Shown: positions 1 through 7,262 of the stretch, one piece after another
Position numbering within the stretch: position 1 is the stretch's first letter
Layout of the letters: the number at the start of each line of letters is the position of its first letter
NCBI GenBank assembly: GCA_021805245.1
Contig: JAJZFS010000006.1
Coordinates: 1-42,867 of the forward strand
DNA: 42,867 nucleotides
Direction of reading: 5' to 3'
DNA from: Pseudomonadota bacterium
Lineage (GTDB): Bacteria > Pseudomonadota > Alphaproteobacteria > Micavibrionales > UBA2020
Translations under genes and position numbers: made by a program
Notes under the pieces: generated by a model
What the model was told of the DNA's origin: nothing
Seen by the model: the letters and a program-made list of their open reading frames with translations, nothing else
Databases searched by the model: none

Positions 1-383
1 ATGTAGGTCATGTCCGGCTCGCGGTTGCGGTCGAGCGGCGTCGGCACGCACATGATGATGGCGTCCATGTGGGCCAGCGCGTCGAATTCTCCGGTGGGTG
101 TGAACTTTGCGCTTTTGACGAAGCCGGCCACGCGGTCGTTGTGGATATTGCCGATGTAGGACTCGCCTTTGTTCAACTTTTCTATTTTTGAGGGATCGAC
201 GTCGAAGCCGGTGGCGCGGAAATCCTTGTCGCAAATGGCGCAGGCCAGCGGCAGGCCGACATAGCCGAGGCCGATGACGCCTATTCTCGCCTTGCGGCTG
301 GTGAAGCGGGCGGCCAGTTCATCGATGTTCAGCGGGCTTGTCGCGGCTTTCAGCTTGACGCCTGACGTCTTGGTACCGGACAT
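1..383 (-). CDS. Nucleotide-sugar (UDP-sugar) 6-dehydrogenase, 5' part only
   Basis: Oxidises the C6 hydroxyl of a UDP-sugar to a uronic acid with NAD+, for capsule or O-antigen sugars; cytoplasmic. The window holds the first 127 residues and the rest lies beyond position 1. After a ~33-residue lead come IGVIGLGYVGLPLA (NAD-binding Rossmann start), FDVDPSKIEKLNKG and CVPTPLDRNREPDMTY; this last form is typical of the UDP-GlcNAc/UDP-ManNAc (WbpA/TviB) branch rather than plain UDP-glucose dehydrogenase. The ATG at 383 is preceded by GAAAGGAA at good spacing. Family assignment is firm; the exact substrate is inference. Confidence 0.88.
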   Translation of the reverse strand, partial: MSGTKTSGVKLKAATSPLNIDELAARFTSRKARIGVIGLGYVGLPLACAICDKDFRATGFDVDPSKIEKLNKGESYIGNIHNDRVAGFVKSAKFTPTGEFDALAHMDAIIMCVPTPLDRNREPDMTY

Positions 384-430
384 GTCGTGTTCCTTTCGGT
401 CAAAATTTCCGCCCCAATATAGCCCCGTGG

Positions 431-472
431 CGGAAAAAAGCAAACGGGCAAAGGCGAAACGCCTTTGCCCGT
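431..472 (-). terminator. Intrinsic terminator of the gene ending at 532
   Basis: A perfect 12-bp stem (444-455 with 461-472, loop GAAAC) is followed on the minus strand by TTGCTTTTTTCCG. It lies 60 bases after the stop of the minus-strand gene at 532, and it also separates that gene from the dehydrogenase below it. Confidence 0.8.
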
Positions 473-531
473 CCAACCTCTTCTTCCAATAGGGAATGGA
501 AAGAAGAAATCTTGCTTTTTAAGGCTGTGGA

Positions 532-1353
532 TTAGATCTTCCAGCCGCCGTTTTTCGGACCTTTTTTGCCTTTTTTCGGGCCTTTCGGGGCCGGGTTCTT
601 CACGGCAGGCGTGTTGTCGTTGTCGCTTTTCGGCAGCTTCTTGTTGCCGAGTTCCAGAACCTTGTCGTTGAATTCCTTCAGAGCGTTGAGGGTTTCAGCG
701 AACGTGGTGCCTTTGGCGGCCTTGCCCAGCGTTTCGCTGGCGGCTTTGCCGAGGCCCTGGATGGTGTCGACGACTTCTTGCGGCTTGGGGAGTTGGCCGG
801 AAAGGTCGCCCGACTGCTTGTCGAGTTGCTGCACGCCCGTTTGGATGAGTTGCTTGACTTGCTCGGCGACATCGTAGCCGGATAGGTTGTTGGCGAGCGA
901 GCGGACTTGCTGAGCGACGTCTTCGACGCTGGCGGCCTTGATGTCGTCAAGGACAGGGCCGAGTTGCGCGATCAGCATTTGCGCGGCGAATTGCTGTTCC
1001 AGCGGCGCTTTTTCAACGGCTTTGAAGATGATCTTTTCGATCTGTTCAGCCGATGTTTGGTTGGCGACTTGCTTCAGCGCGGTCGCGACTTGCTCGGACA
1101 CTTTGGGGTCTTGCAGCTTGAACTTCAGCTGGTCAACGGCGTCGGCGATCTTCGTCGTGTCGATTTTGCCGATCAGACCGTCGATGCCGTTCGCACCGTT
1201 GATCATGTTGTAGGCGTCTTCGACGGCGCGGGTAATGTCCTGGCTGGACATGGAGTCGAGTGCTTTGTCGAGTTTTTCTTTACCGGCCTCGAGAATGGGG
1301 CGCAGGGCGTGTTCGTTAAAAGCATCAAGGAATTTATTGAAATCGGGGTTCAT
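532..1353 (-). CDS. Unknown helical protein with Lys/Pro/Gly-rich tail
   Basis: A 273-residue protein I do not recognise. It has no signal peptide or membrane segment. Residues 1 to ~235 look like successive amphipathic helices rich in Ala, Gln, Asp and Lys, and the last ~35 residues form a basic low-complexity tail (PKGPKKGKKGPK). Layout and composition resemble phasin-like or DNA-binding tail proteins, but no diagnostic motif is visible. Two adjacent ATGs exist (1356 and 1353); GGAG sits 4 and 7 bases upstream respectively, so 1353 is preferred. It is a single gene with its own terminator. A longer upstream reading frame to 1452 has no ribosome site. Confidence 0.7.
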   Translation of the reverse strand: MNPDFNKFLDAFNEHALRPILEAGKEKLDKALDSMSSQDITRAVEDAYNMINGANGIDGLIGKIDTTKIADAVDQLKFKLQDPKVSEQVATALKQVANQTSAEQIEKIIFKAVEKAPLEQQFAAQMLIAQLGPVLDDIKAASVEDVAQQVRSLANNLSGYDVAEQVKQLIQTGVQQLDKQSGDLSGQLPKPQEVVDTIQGLGKAASETLGKAAKGTTFAETLNALKEFNDKVLELGNKKLPKSDNDNTPAVKNPAPKGPKKGKKGPKNGGWKI

Positions 1354-1496
1354 CATCTTTCTCCACGTGTAAAGTGTTTGGGTTTTTTTCGACAACGGCT
1401 TTATGCGCCGCCAATAGCCGTAAGGAATACGGTTATGGACAAAGAGAGTCAACCGAAATTTTCAGAAAAAAATAGTAAATTAGAATATTATGTAAT

Positions 1497-1895
1497 TTAG
1501 CTGATCGTGTTGAGCAGATCGCCCATCATGTGCTTTTGCGTTTTTATGACATCGATATTTGCCCTGTAAAGCAGCTTTGCCTGAAGGAGGTTCACAATTT
1601 CTTGCGTCAGGTCAACATTTGGCGCGGCGACCAACCCCTGGCTGTTTGCATAAGGACTGGCTGGATCGGGAACGGGGCTGTAACCGTTAGGATTTGACGT
1701 AACATGAGATTGCACGCCGCCACCAACCTGAGACGTGTAATTCACAGTGAGAGGTTTGTAAACGGTCGTGGCCGGTGCCTGCGGCGTCGGCAGCGCGCCC
1801 GTAGTGTCCGCATTAGCTATATTGTTAGCCGACACTGAAAGGCGCTGGTCTTGTGCCATAAGCCCACTCAGGGCGATAGAAAGAGCATCAACCAT
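1497..1895 (-). CDS. flgC: FlgC-like flagellar proximal rod protein, isolated
   Basis: FlgC forms part of the periplasmic rod of the flagellar basal body and is exported by the flagellar type III system. The ~132-residue product matches FlgC in length. It starts with the rod-family N-terminal helix (ALSIALSGLMAQDQRLSV, then SANNIANADTTG), has the GGGV...DPASPYANSQGLVAAPNVD segment typical of FlgC, and ends with EIVNLLQAKLLYRANIDVIK. No other flagellar gene is present here, whereas flgC normally sits between flgB and fliE or flgG. The start at 1895 has a G-run 9 bases upstream; an ATG at 1904 abuts that run and is less likely. Family sure; a true flagellar role is uncertain. Confidence 0.8.
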   Translation of the reverse strand: MVDALSIALSGLMAQDQRLSVSANNIANADTTGALPTPQAPATTVYKPLTVNYTSQVGGGVQSHVTSNPNGYSPVPDPASPYANSQGLVAAPNVDLTQEIVNLLQAKLLYRANIDVIKTQKHMMGDLLNTIS

Positions 1896-1928
1896 ATGGC
1901 TCATCCCCCCATTTTCGCGTATAGTTCC

Positions 1929-1970
1929 ATTATATACAGTAAGCCTTAACTTTTTGTTTATATAGTTAAG
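1929..1970. promoter_or_regulatory. Divergent control region with inverted repeat
   Basis: Between the divergent flgC-like and lipoprotein genes, CTTAACT (1945-1951) and AGTTAAG (1964-1970) form a 7-bp inverted repeat with a 12-base AT-rich centre. On the minus strand a TATAAT (1934-1929) follows it and could be the -10 of the flgC-like gene. The halves contain TTAAC, as CtrA half sites do, but not in the TTAA-N7-TTAA spacing. A factor-binding role is inference. Confidence 0.35.
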
Positions 1971-1992
1971 TTGAGGTAGGGGGGATCGAATC

Positions 1993-2532
1993 ATGCCATC
2001 GACGACAAAAGCTGCGTTACGAGCTGTTTTTTCTGTGTTTTTAGTGTCGCTCGTCAGCGCCTGCGCGCCGGGACAGCCCTCCACTGCCTTCACGGAACCC
2101 GACCGTACGGCAAACCGCACCGTTGCCGGAACGACCGTGATGCCCGACTGGTATTATAGCACACCGGACTACTATCGGTTTTCTCCGCTGGTGAGCAACA
2201 GCGACCCGTTGACGCAGCATCCGCACCAGTGGGACGGCCAAGACTGGAATCCCGCCAAATGGAATGCGCGCTGGACGCCCGTGATTGCCATCCGCAAGTT
2301 TTACAACGCCGGCATTTTTGTCGACCAGTCCTTGTCGGCGTGGTCGTCACCCACCGTCGAACTGGGGCCGAGATTCTATCAGTTGTCCGACCTTGATCAG
2401 CGGCGTACGCTCAAGCTGCTCGTCGATTACATGGCGTACCTGAAAGAAGGTTACCCTTACGTCAAGCTGGTGGACTGGCACACGCATGACGTTGTGGGCG
2501 CATACACAGCACAGGGCATGTTCCTGAATTAG
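1993..2532 (+). CDS. Predicted lipoprotein of unknown function
   Basis: A 179-residue exported protein. A basic N-terminus and hydrophobic stretch end in the lipobox LVSAC, with the lipidated Cys at residue 24. The mature part is rich in Trp, Tyr and Pro (DWYYSTPDYYRFSP; WDGQDWNPAKWNARW) and I do not recognise it. GGGGGGAT precedes the ATG by 6 bases. It ends 7 bases before an M48 protease gene on the same strand, so the two are probably co-transcribed and the lipoprotein may act with that protease; this is inference. Lgt, the enzyme that would lipidate it, is encoded at 12928-13728. Confidence 0.75.
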   Translation: MPSTTKAALRAVFSVFLVSLVSACAPGQPSTAFTEPDRTANRTVAGTTVMPDWYYSTPDYYRFSPLVSNSDPLTQHPHQWDGQDWNPAKWNARWTPVIAIRKFYNAGIFVDQSLSAWSSPTVELGPRFYQLSDLDQRRTLKLLVDYMAYLKEGYPYVKLVDWHTHDVVGAYTAQGMFLN

Positions 2533-2539
2533 AAAAAAG

Positions 2540-3874
2540 ATGTCACTCGTCAGAAAACTTCTCTTCTGCCTCGTTTTGCTGGGCTGTATCGGTGTCGCGC
2601 AGGCCGAGGCCGCCGGCATAACCATTCTGCGCGACGCGGAAACCGAGCATGACCTGAGAACCATGGCGACGCCGATCTTCAAGCAAGCGGGGCTGGTGCC
2701 GTCCAATATAAAGTTCTTCATCGTCGAGAGCGACGAGATGAACTCTTTCGTCGCGGGCGGGCAGAATATTTTTCTCTACACCAACCTGATCCTCCAAACG
2801 TCGAACGCGGCGGAGCTGCTCGGCGTCGTCGCGCACGAAACCGGCCACATCGCCGACGGACATTTGTTCCGCGGCGCCAGGGATGAATCACATCTGTCGG
2901 CGGAAGCCATTCTCGCCGCTTTGCTCGGCGTTGCAGTGGGGATCGCGGGGCATTCGCCCGATGCGGGCATCGCCATTGGCAGCGGCGGCAACAGCATGCT
3001 GACGCGCAACTTTCTTCAGTACAGGCGCACGCTGGAAGGATCCGCCGACCGCGCGGGCATCCGCTTTTTGCAGGGGGCGGGATTGCCCGTCACGGGGTTT
3101 CTGAGCTTCATGAAAAAATTGCAGACGCAGGAGCTGCTGCCCGAGTCCGAACAATCGGCTTATTTGCAGACGCACCCGCTGACGCAGGACCGCGTCGATG
3201 CCCTTCAGCACGCCGTCGATACGGGGCCGCCGGGGAAAATTCCGCAGGGATGGAACGAGATGCACGCCCGTATGGTGGCTAAGCTGCGCGGCTATCTCTA
3301 TCCGAACAGGGAACTGGCCATTCACGACAATTCCATCGCGACGCGTTATGGCCACGCCGTCGCCTGGCTCCGCGACGACCGCGAGAAGAAGGCGCTGGAG
3401 ACGCTCGCACCGCTGATCAAGGCCGAGCCGGAAAATCCGTTTTTTTACGAGTTGAAGGGGCAGATCCTTTACGAGAACGGCCATATCGAAGAATCCATTC
3501 CGCCCTATGCCGAAGCGGTGAAGCTCGCGCCGTGGTCGGGGTTGATCCGCATCGAATATGCCGAGGCTTTGCTGCAGTCGCATAAAGACGTGAAAACACG
3601 TCTGGCCGAGGCGGCCCGGCAACTCAATCTGTCGCTGGAGACGGAAAAACGGAATCCGGCGTCGCGCTACCTGTTGGCGGTCGCCTATGGCCGGCTGGGG
3701 GATATCGGCCAGTCGCGTCTGGAGCTGGCGGAGAAGGCGGTGCTGGAAAACAAGAAAGGTTTTGCGCACCGCGAAGCGGCCCTTGCGAAAATGGACCTGA
3801 AAAAAGGAACGCCCGCCTATCAGCGTGCGCTGGATATTCTGGATTTACTAGGGCATACGGACAAAAAAGGATGA
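2540..3874 (+). CDS. M48-family metalloprotease with TPR tail (BepA-like)
   Basis: A periplasmic zinc protease related to BepA/YfgC, which degrades or chaperones misassembled outer-membrane proteins. The signal peptide (residues 1-22) ends GVAQA. The zinc site is H99-E-T-G-H103 in VVAHETGHIADGH, with the third ligand probably E166 in LEGSADRAG. Residues ~285-440 are Ala/Leu-rich helical repeats that read as TPRs. Length 444 fits BepA-type proteins (~480). The ribosome site is weak (AGAAAAAAG), suggesting coupling to the lipoprotein gene ending 7 bases upstream. Family assignment is strong; the specific BepA role is inferred from architecture. Confidence 0.88.
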   Translation: MSLVRKLLFCLVLLGCIGVAQAEAAGITILRDAETEHDLRTMATPIFKQAGLVPSNIKFFIVESDEMNSFVAGGQNIFLYTNLILQTSNAAELLGVVAHETGHIADGHLFRGARDESHLSAEAILAALLGVAVGIAGHSPDAGIAIGSGGNSMLTRNFLQYRRTLEGSADRAGIRFLQGAGLPVTGFLSFMKKLQTQELLPESEQSAYLQTHPLTQDRVDALQHAVDTGPPGKIPQGWNEMHARMVAKLRGYLYPNRELAIHDNSIATRYGHAVAWLRDDREKKALETLAPLIKAEPENPFFYELKGQILYENGHIEESIPPYAEAVKLAPWSGLIRIEYAEALLQSHKDVKTRLAEAARQLNLSLETEKRNPASRYLLAVAYGRLGDIGQSRLELAEKAVLENKKGFAHREAALAKMDLKKGTPAYQRALDILDLLGHTDKKG

Positions 3875-3931
3875 AAACCGGAGAAAAGGATTGATTTTGC
3901 CGGAGCTAACCAGCAGATTCAGGAGGAAGCC

Positions 3932-4774
3932 GTGAATAATTCAAACAGCAGAGGACTATCCACCATGTCGATTAAAAAGATTGCTTTTTCCGGGCTGGCG
4001 CTTGCGGCGCTGCTCCTGACCGTCTTCGCGGGAATGCCGAGTGCGCAGGCGGCAGATCAGGCCCTGCTTCAAGAGAAGGCGAAGGAGGCGGCCCAGCCGG
4101 TAACGCAGGCGCAGGTCGAGCAGATCGTGCATGATTATATCGTCAAGAATCCGAAGCTGATCATGGACTCCGTGAACAATTACCGCTTTCAGGTGGCCAG
4201 CCAGCAGGCGTCTCAAGACGCGCAGCAGGCAGAGAAAAATGTGCAGAAAAACAAGAAAGCCCTGACGGGAACCGACTCTCCGGTCGCGGGCAATCCGAAG
4301 GGCGATGTTACGGTCGTGGAATTTTTCGACTTCAACTGCCACTATTGCAAAGGCGCTTTCCCCACGGTCGAGGCCTTGTTGCAGGATGATAAAAACGTCC
4401 GTCTGGTCCTTAAGGACTTTCCGATCCTTGGGCCGTCGTCGATCCAAGCTTCGAAATGGGCGCTGGCCGCGCAGAGGCAAGGCAAATATTATCCGTTTTT
4501 CAAGGCTCTGATGCTCAACAGGGAGCCGATCACGGACGATGTGCTGAGGAGCATCGCCAAGCAGGTCGGTCTGGATGCCGCGCAGATGGAAAAAGACGCC
4601 GCAGATCCGGCGATCACAAATCAGATCGAGAAGAACGAGCAATTGGCGGAAGAGCTTGGCATCCACGGCACGCCGTCCTTTGTGATCGGGAATAAGGTGG
4701 AGCCCGGCATCCTGTCCGAAGACCAGCTTGAAACCGCAGTTCAGGACATCCGCGCCCTGAAAGACGGTAAATAA
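3932..4774 (+). CDS. Periplasmic DsbA-family disulfide protein (ScsC/Com1-like)
   Basis: A thiol-disulfide oxidoreductase or isomerase of the periplasm. The signal peptide ends MPSAQA|AD at residue 40. Residues ~45-115 form a helical, Gln-rich stalk like the trimerising N-terminus of ScsC-type proteins. The thioredoxin fold follows, with active site C136-H-Y-C139 in FDFNCHYCK and the cis-proline loop GTPSF (P248). The GTG start at 3932 has a near-perfect AGGAGG 5 bases upstream; an ATG at 3965, with GAGGA 9 bases away, would give a more usual signal peptide and cannot be excluded. Single gene with its own terminator. ScsC-like isomerase activity is inference. Confidence 0.87.
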   Translation: MNNSNSRGLSTMSIKKIAFSGLALAALLLTVFAGMPSAQAADQALLQEKAKEAAQPVTQAQVEQIVHDYIVKNPKLIMDSVNNYRFQVASQQASQDAQQAEKNVQKNKKALTGTDSPVAGNPKGDVTVVEFFDFNCHYCKGAFPTVEALLQDDKNVRLVLKDFPILGPSSIQASKWALAAQRQGKYYPFFKALMLNREPITDDVLRSIAKQVGLDAAQMEKDAADPAITNQIEKNEQLAEELGIHGTPSFVIGNKVEPGILSEDQLETAVQDIRALKDGK

Positions 4775-4794
4775 ACGCCGGTTCGCACTGTATT

Positions 4795-4835
4795 AAAAAA
4801 GCCGCCCCGATGTTTTTAGACGGGGCGGCTTTTTT
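4795..4835. terminator. Bidirectional terminator between dsbA-like gene and lexA
   Basis: AAAAAA, then the 9-bp stem GCCGCCCCG (4801-4809) and CGGGGCGGC (4821-4829), then TTTTTT. The symmetrical A and T runs serve both converging genes. Confidence 0.9.
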
Positions 4836-4854
4836 ATTATCCGGTTATATATTT

Positions 4855-5547
4855 TTAGTATGAGCGGAGCAGGCTGCGTATCCGCCCCTGTATCCGCACG
4901 CGGTTTGGCGTGAGGCGGATCGGCTGATAGGCGTCGTTCTCCGGCATCAGCACGATGGAGCCGACTTCGCGGCGCAGGCGTTTCAGCGTGACTTCTTCCT
5001 CGTCGACGAGGGCGACGACGATTTCTCCGTCCGAGGCGCGGTCGCATTTTTCGATGACGACGATGTCGCCGTCCATGATGCCGGCCTTGATCATCGAATC
5101 CCCTTCGACGGTCAAGGCGTAGCAGGGCTGCATGCCGAGCATGCTCATGGGGATGCCGATGGTTTCCTGTTCGTTGCGCAAAGCTTCGATCGGCGTGCCG
5201 GCGGCGATTTTGCCGTAGAGCGGCAGTTGCGCGACTTCTTCGGCGTTGTGATCTTCAGGCGTGCCAGCCGATTTTTTCTGCGTGACTGACGGGCGGCCCG
5301 CGGGATGATTGGCGTTGGAGGCGGCGGGCACGTTTTCCGGCAGTTTGCGCACCTCGAGCGCGCGGGCCTTGTTGGGCAGCCGCGCCAGAAAACCGCGTTC
5401 GACCAGTGCGTTGATCAGGCGGTGAATGCCGGATTTGGACTTGAGGTCGAGTCCCGCTTTCATCTCCTCGAACGAAGGCGAGAGACCGGTTGTCTGGATG
5501 TAATCATTGATGAAAATGAGAAGGTCGCGTTGTTTTTTGGTCAGCAT
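4855..5547 (-). CDS. lexA: LexA SOS repressor / self-cleaving serine protease
   Basis: Represses DNA-damage genes and cleaves itself when stimulated by RecA-ssDNA. The 230 residues start at the conserved MLTKKQRDLL. Residues 1-65 are the winged helix, then a linker ~68-105, then the S24 peptidase domain with cleavage site A116-G117 (YGKIAAGTP), nucleophile S151 (VEGDSMIKAG) and general base K189 (EVTLKRL). The ATG at 5547 is preferred over an in-frame TTG at 5565 on homology; AGGA lies 9 bases upstream. The linker is long, as in other alphaproteobacterial LexAs. Its promoter carries its own operator, so it is autoregulated. Confidence 0.97.
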   Translation of the reverse strand: MLTKKQRDLLIFINDYIQTTGLSPSFEEMKAGLDLKSKSGIHRLINALVERGFLARLPNKARALEVRKLPENVPAASNANHPAGRPSVTQKKSAGTPEDHNAEEVAQLPLYGKIAAGTPIEALRNEQETIGIPMSMLGMQPCYALTVEGDSMIKAGIMDGDIVVIEKCDRASDGEIVVALVDEEEVTLKRLRREVGSIVLMPENDAYQPIRLTPNRVRIQGRIRSLLRSY

Positions 5548-5579
5548 GGATGCTTTTCCTTTCAAAATATTCTCTCTTT

Positions 5580-5608
5580 GTTCTAGTTTAGTTCCTCCTC
5601 TGTGTCAA
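5580..5608 (-). promoter_or_regulatory. lexA promoter with overlapping SOS box
   Basis: On the minus strand TTGACA (5608-5603), a 17-base spacer and TAGAAC (5585-5580) form a sigma70-type promoter for lexA. The plus strand at 5580-5594 reads GTTCTAGTTTAGTTC, an exact GTTC-N7-GTTC alphaproteobacterial LexA box, covering the -10 and part of the spacer. The divergent hydrolase gene at 5656 could also be touched. Confidence 0.8.
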
Positions 5609-5655
5609 CATTTTTTTGTGCTAGGTTTTGGCGGCAAAATGAGGGAAAACAGCAT

Positions 5656-6705
5656 ATGTCCGAACCGGAAATTCTTTTTACAGTCGAACGCGGCGCGGGG
5701 GTGATCACGCTCAACCGCCCGAAGGTGTTGAACGCCCTGACGTTCGACATGGTGAAGCGCATGGACCGCCAGCTTATCGACTGGGCGAAAGATCCCAAGG
5801 TCAAGGTGGTCATGATTACCGGCGCGGGCGATCGCGCGTTTTGCTCCGGTGGCGACATCAAAAGCGTTGCCGAGGCGGTGAAGCAGGGCGGCGATGCGCG
5901 CGCCGAGGCGGGAGAATTTTTCCGCGCCGAATATACGCTCAATCACCGCATTTTCACTTATCCCAAACCTTATATCGCGCTGGTCGACGGCATCGTCATG
6001 GGCGGAGGCAAGGGCGTTTCCGCGCACGGCTCGCACCGTATCGTGACCGAAAACGCCGTTTTCGCCATGCCGGAAGCGACGATCGGCTTTTTCCCCGATG
6101 TCGGCGGCGGCTACTTTTTGCCGCGCTGCCCCGGACAAACGGGTTTGTATCTCGCGCTCACCAGCAGGCGCGCCAAAACCTTTGATACGCTTTACATCGG
6201 CTTCGCCACGCATTTCGTGCCGCACGCGAAGATGCAGGAACTGCGCGAGGAGATTGCCGATGCGCCGGAAAATCTCACCGTGATTTTGAACCGTCTTTCG
6301 GAAGAGCCTGCGCCCGTATCGGATCTTGTTCCGGTCCGTGAAAAAATAGACAGCTGTTTCGGGCATGACAGCATCGCGGAGATTTTCGCCGCGCTGGAAC
6401 GCGACGCATCGCCATGGGCGCTGGGCACGCTGCAGGCGTTGCAGGCCGTTTCGCCGAGCAGCCTCAAAATCGCGTTGCAGCAGATCAGGCGCGGCGCAGC
6501 GATGGATTTTGCAAATGTTATGGCTATGGAATATCGGCTCAGTCAGACTTGCATCGACCGCCCCGACTTTTATGAAGGCGTGCGCGCCGCACTCATTGAT
6601 AAAGACCGCAATCCGCACTGGAATCCCGATACCATCGCAAAAGTGAAGGATGCCGAGGTCGAGGCCTGTTTCCAGAGCCTCGGCGCGCAAGAGCTTGTCT
6701 TATAA
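5656..6705 (+). CDS. 3-hydroxyisobutyryl-CoA hydrolase-type crotonase
   Basis: Probably hydrolyses 3-hydroxyisobutyryl-CoA in valine breakdown. It belongs to the enoyl-CoA hydratase/isomerase superfamily: oxyanion-hole segments AFCSGGDIK (62-69) and GIVMGGGKG (112-120), then FAMPEATIGFFPDVGGGYFL (137-156). MPE...FPDVGGG is the HIBCH form rather than that of plain hydratases; E140 and D148 are the likely catalytic acids. Length 349 fits HIBCH. The ATG at 5656 has GAGGGAAAA ~9 bases upstream; the open frame before it lacks a site. It stands divergent from lexA and shares its short control region. The exact acyl-CoA substrate is not proven by sequence. Confidence 0.85.
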   Translation: MSEPEILFTVERGAGVITLNRPKVLNALTFDMVKRMDRQLIDWAKDPKVKVVMITGAGDRAFCSGGDIKSVAEAVKQGGDARAEAGEFFRAEYTLNHRIFTYPKPYIALVDGIVMGGGKGVSAHGSHRIVTENAVFAMPEATIGFFPDVGGGYFLPRCPGQTGLYLALTSRRAKTFDTLYIGFATHFVPHAKMQELREEIADAPENLTVILNRLSEEPAPVSDLVPVREKIDSCFGHDSIAEIFAALERDASPWALGTLQALQAVSPSSLKIALQQIRRGAAMDFANVMAMEYRLSQTCIDRPDFYEGVRAALIDKDRNPHWNPDTIAKVKDAEVEACFQSLGAQELVL

Positions 6706-6714
6706 GCGTAGGTA

Positions 6715-6730
6715 TCTTATTATTGTAAGA
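6715..6730. promoter_or_regulatory. Short inverted repeat upstream of ldtR-like gene
   Basis: TCTTA-TTATTG-TAAGA lies 26 bases before the regulator's start codon. It could be an autoregulatory operator or a weak hairpin after the hydrolase gene; five base pairs is little evidence. Confidence 0.2.
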
Positions 6731-6756
6731 GAATTAAAAGCAGGAGACATAATGCT

Positions 6757-7224
6757 ATGATGCCATATTATGAATCAATCAACCTGATCGAGCGCCTGCA
6801 CCGCCAGTTTCTGGACATCCTCAAGGTCGAGCTTGAGCGTGCCAACATCCTTGACATCAACAACGTGCAAAGCCTGATCCTGCACAACATCGGCACCGAC
6901 GAGCTGACGGTCGGAGAACTGACGGTGCGTGGCTACTATCTCGGCTCCAACGTTTCCTACAACGTCAAAAAGATGGTGGAGAACGGCTACCTCGTGCAGG
7001 AGCGTTCCATCCACGACAAGCGTTCCATCCGCGTGAAACTCTCCGACAAGGGCCGCAAGCTCGACGATGCGCTGACCGAGCTTTACAAGAAGCACGAGGA
7101 ACGCCTCGAACCCGCGGGCTTGCAAAACACGCGCCTTGAAAGCATGAATCAGGTCTTGCGCGACCTCGAAGCTTTCTGGGGCGAGCAGATGGGCGCGGGC
7201 GGCCTGAGCGTAGCGAACGGTTGA
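6757..7224 (+). CDS. ldtR: LdtR-like MarR/winged-helix regulator
   Basis: A 155-residue cytoplasmic transcription factor. The winged helix spans ~35-110: NNVQSLILHNIG, ELTVGELTVRGYYLGSNVSY as recognition region, then the wing EERSIHDKRSIRVKLSDKGRK (read as ERSIHDKRSIRVKLSDKG). The wording matches the alphaproteobacterial LdtR group, which in Liberibacter/Sinorhizobium controls an L,D-transpeptidase gene and osmotic tolerance. AGGAGA stands 9 bases before the ATG at 6757; a second ATG at 6760 is possible. A YkuD transpeptidase is encoded 29 kb away at 36415-36927, but no link is visible in the sequence. Confidence 0.82.
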   Translation: MMPYYESINLIERLHRQFLDILKVELERANILDINNVQSLILHNIGTDELTVGELTVRGYYLGSNVSYNVKKMVENGYLVQERSIHDKRSIRVKLSDKGRKLDDALTELYKKHEERLEPAGLQNTRLESMNQVLRDLEAFWGEQMGAGGLSVANG

Positions 7225-7262
7225 TATCTAGCGGCGCGAACGGCTAGGCCTCACGCAATTCT

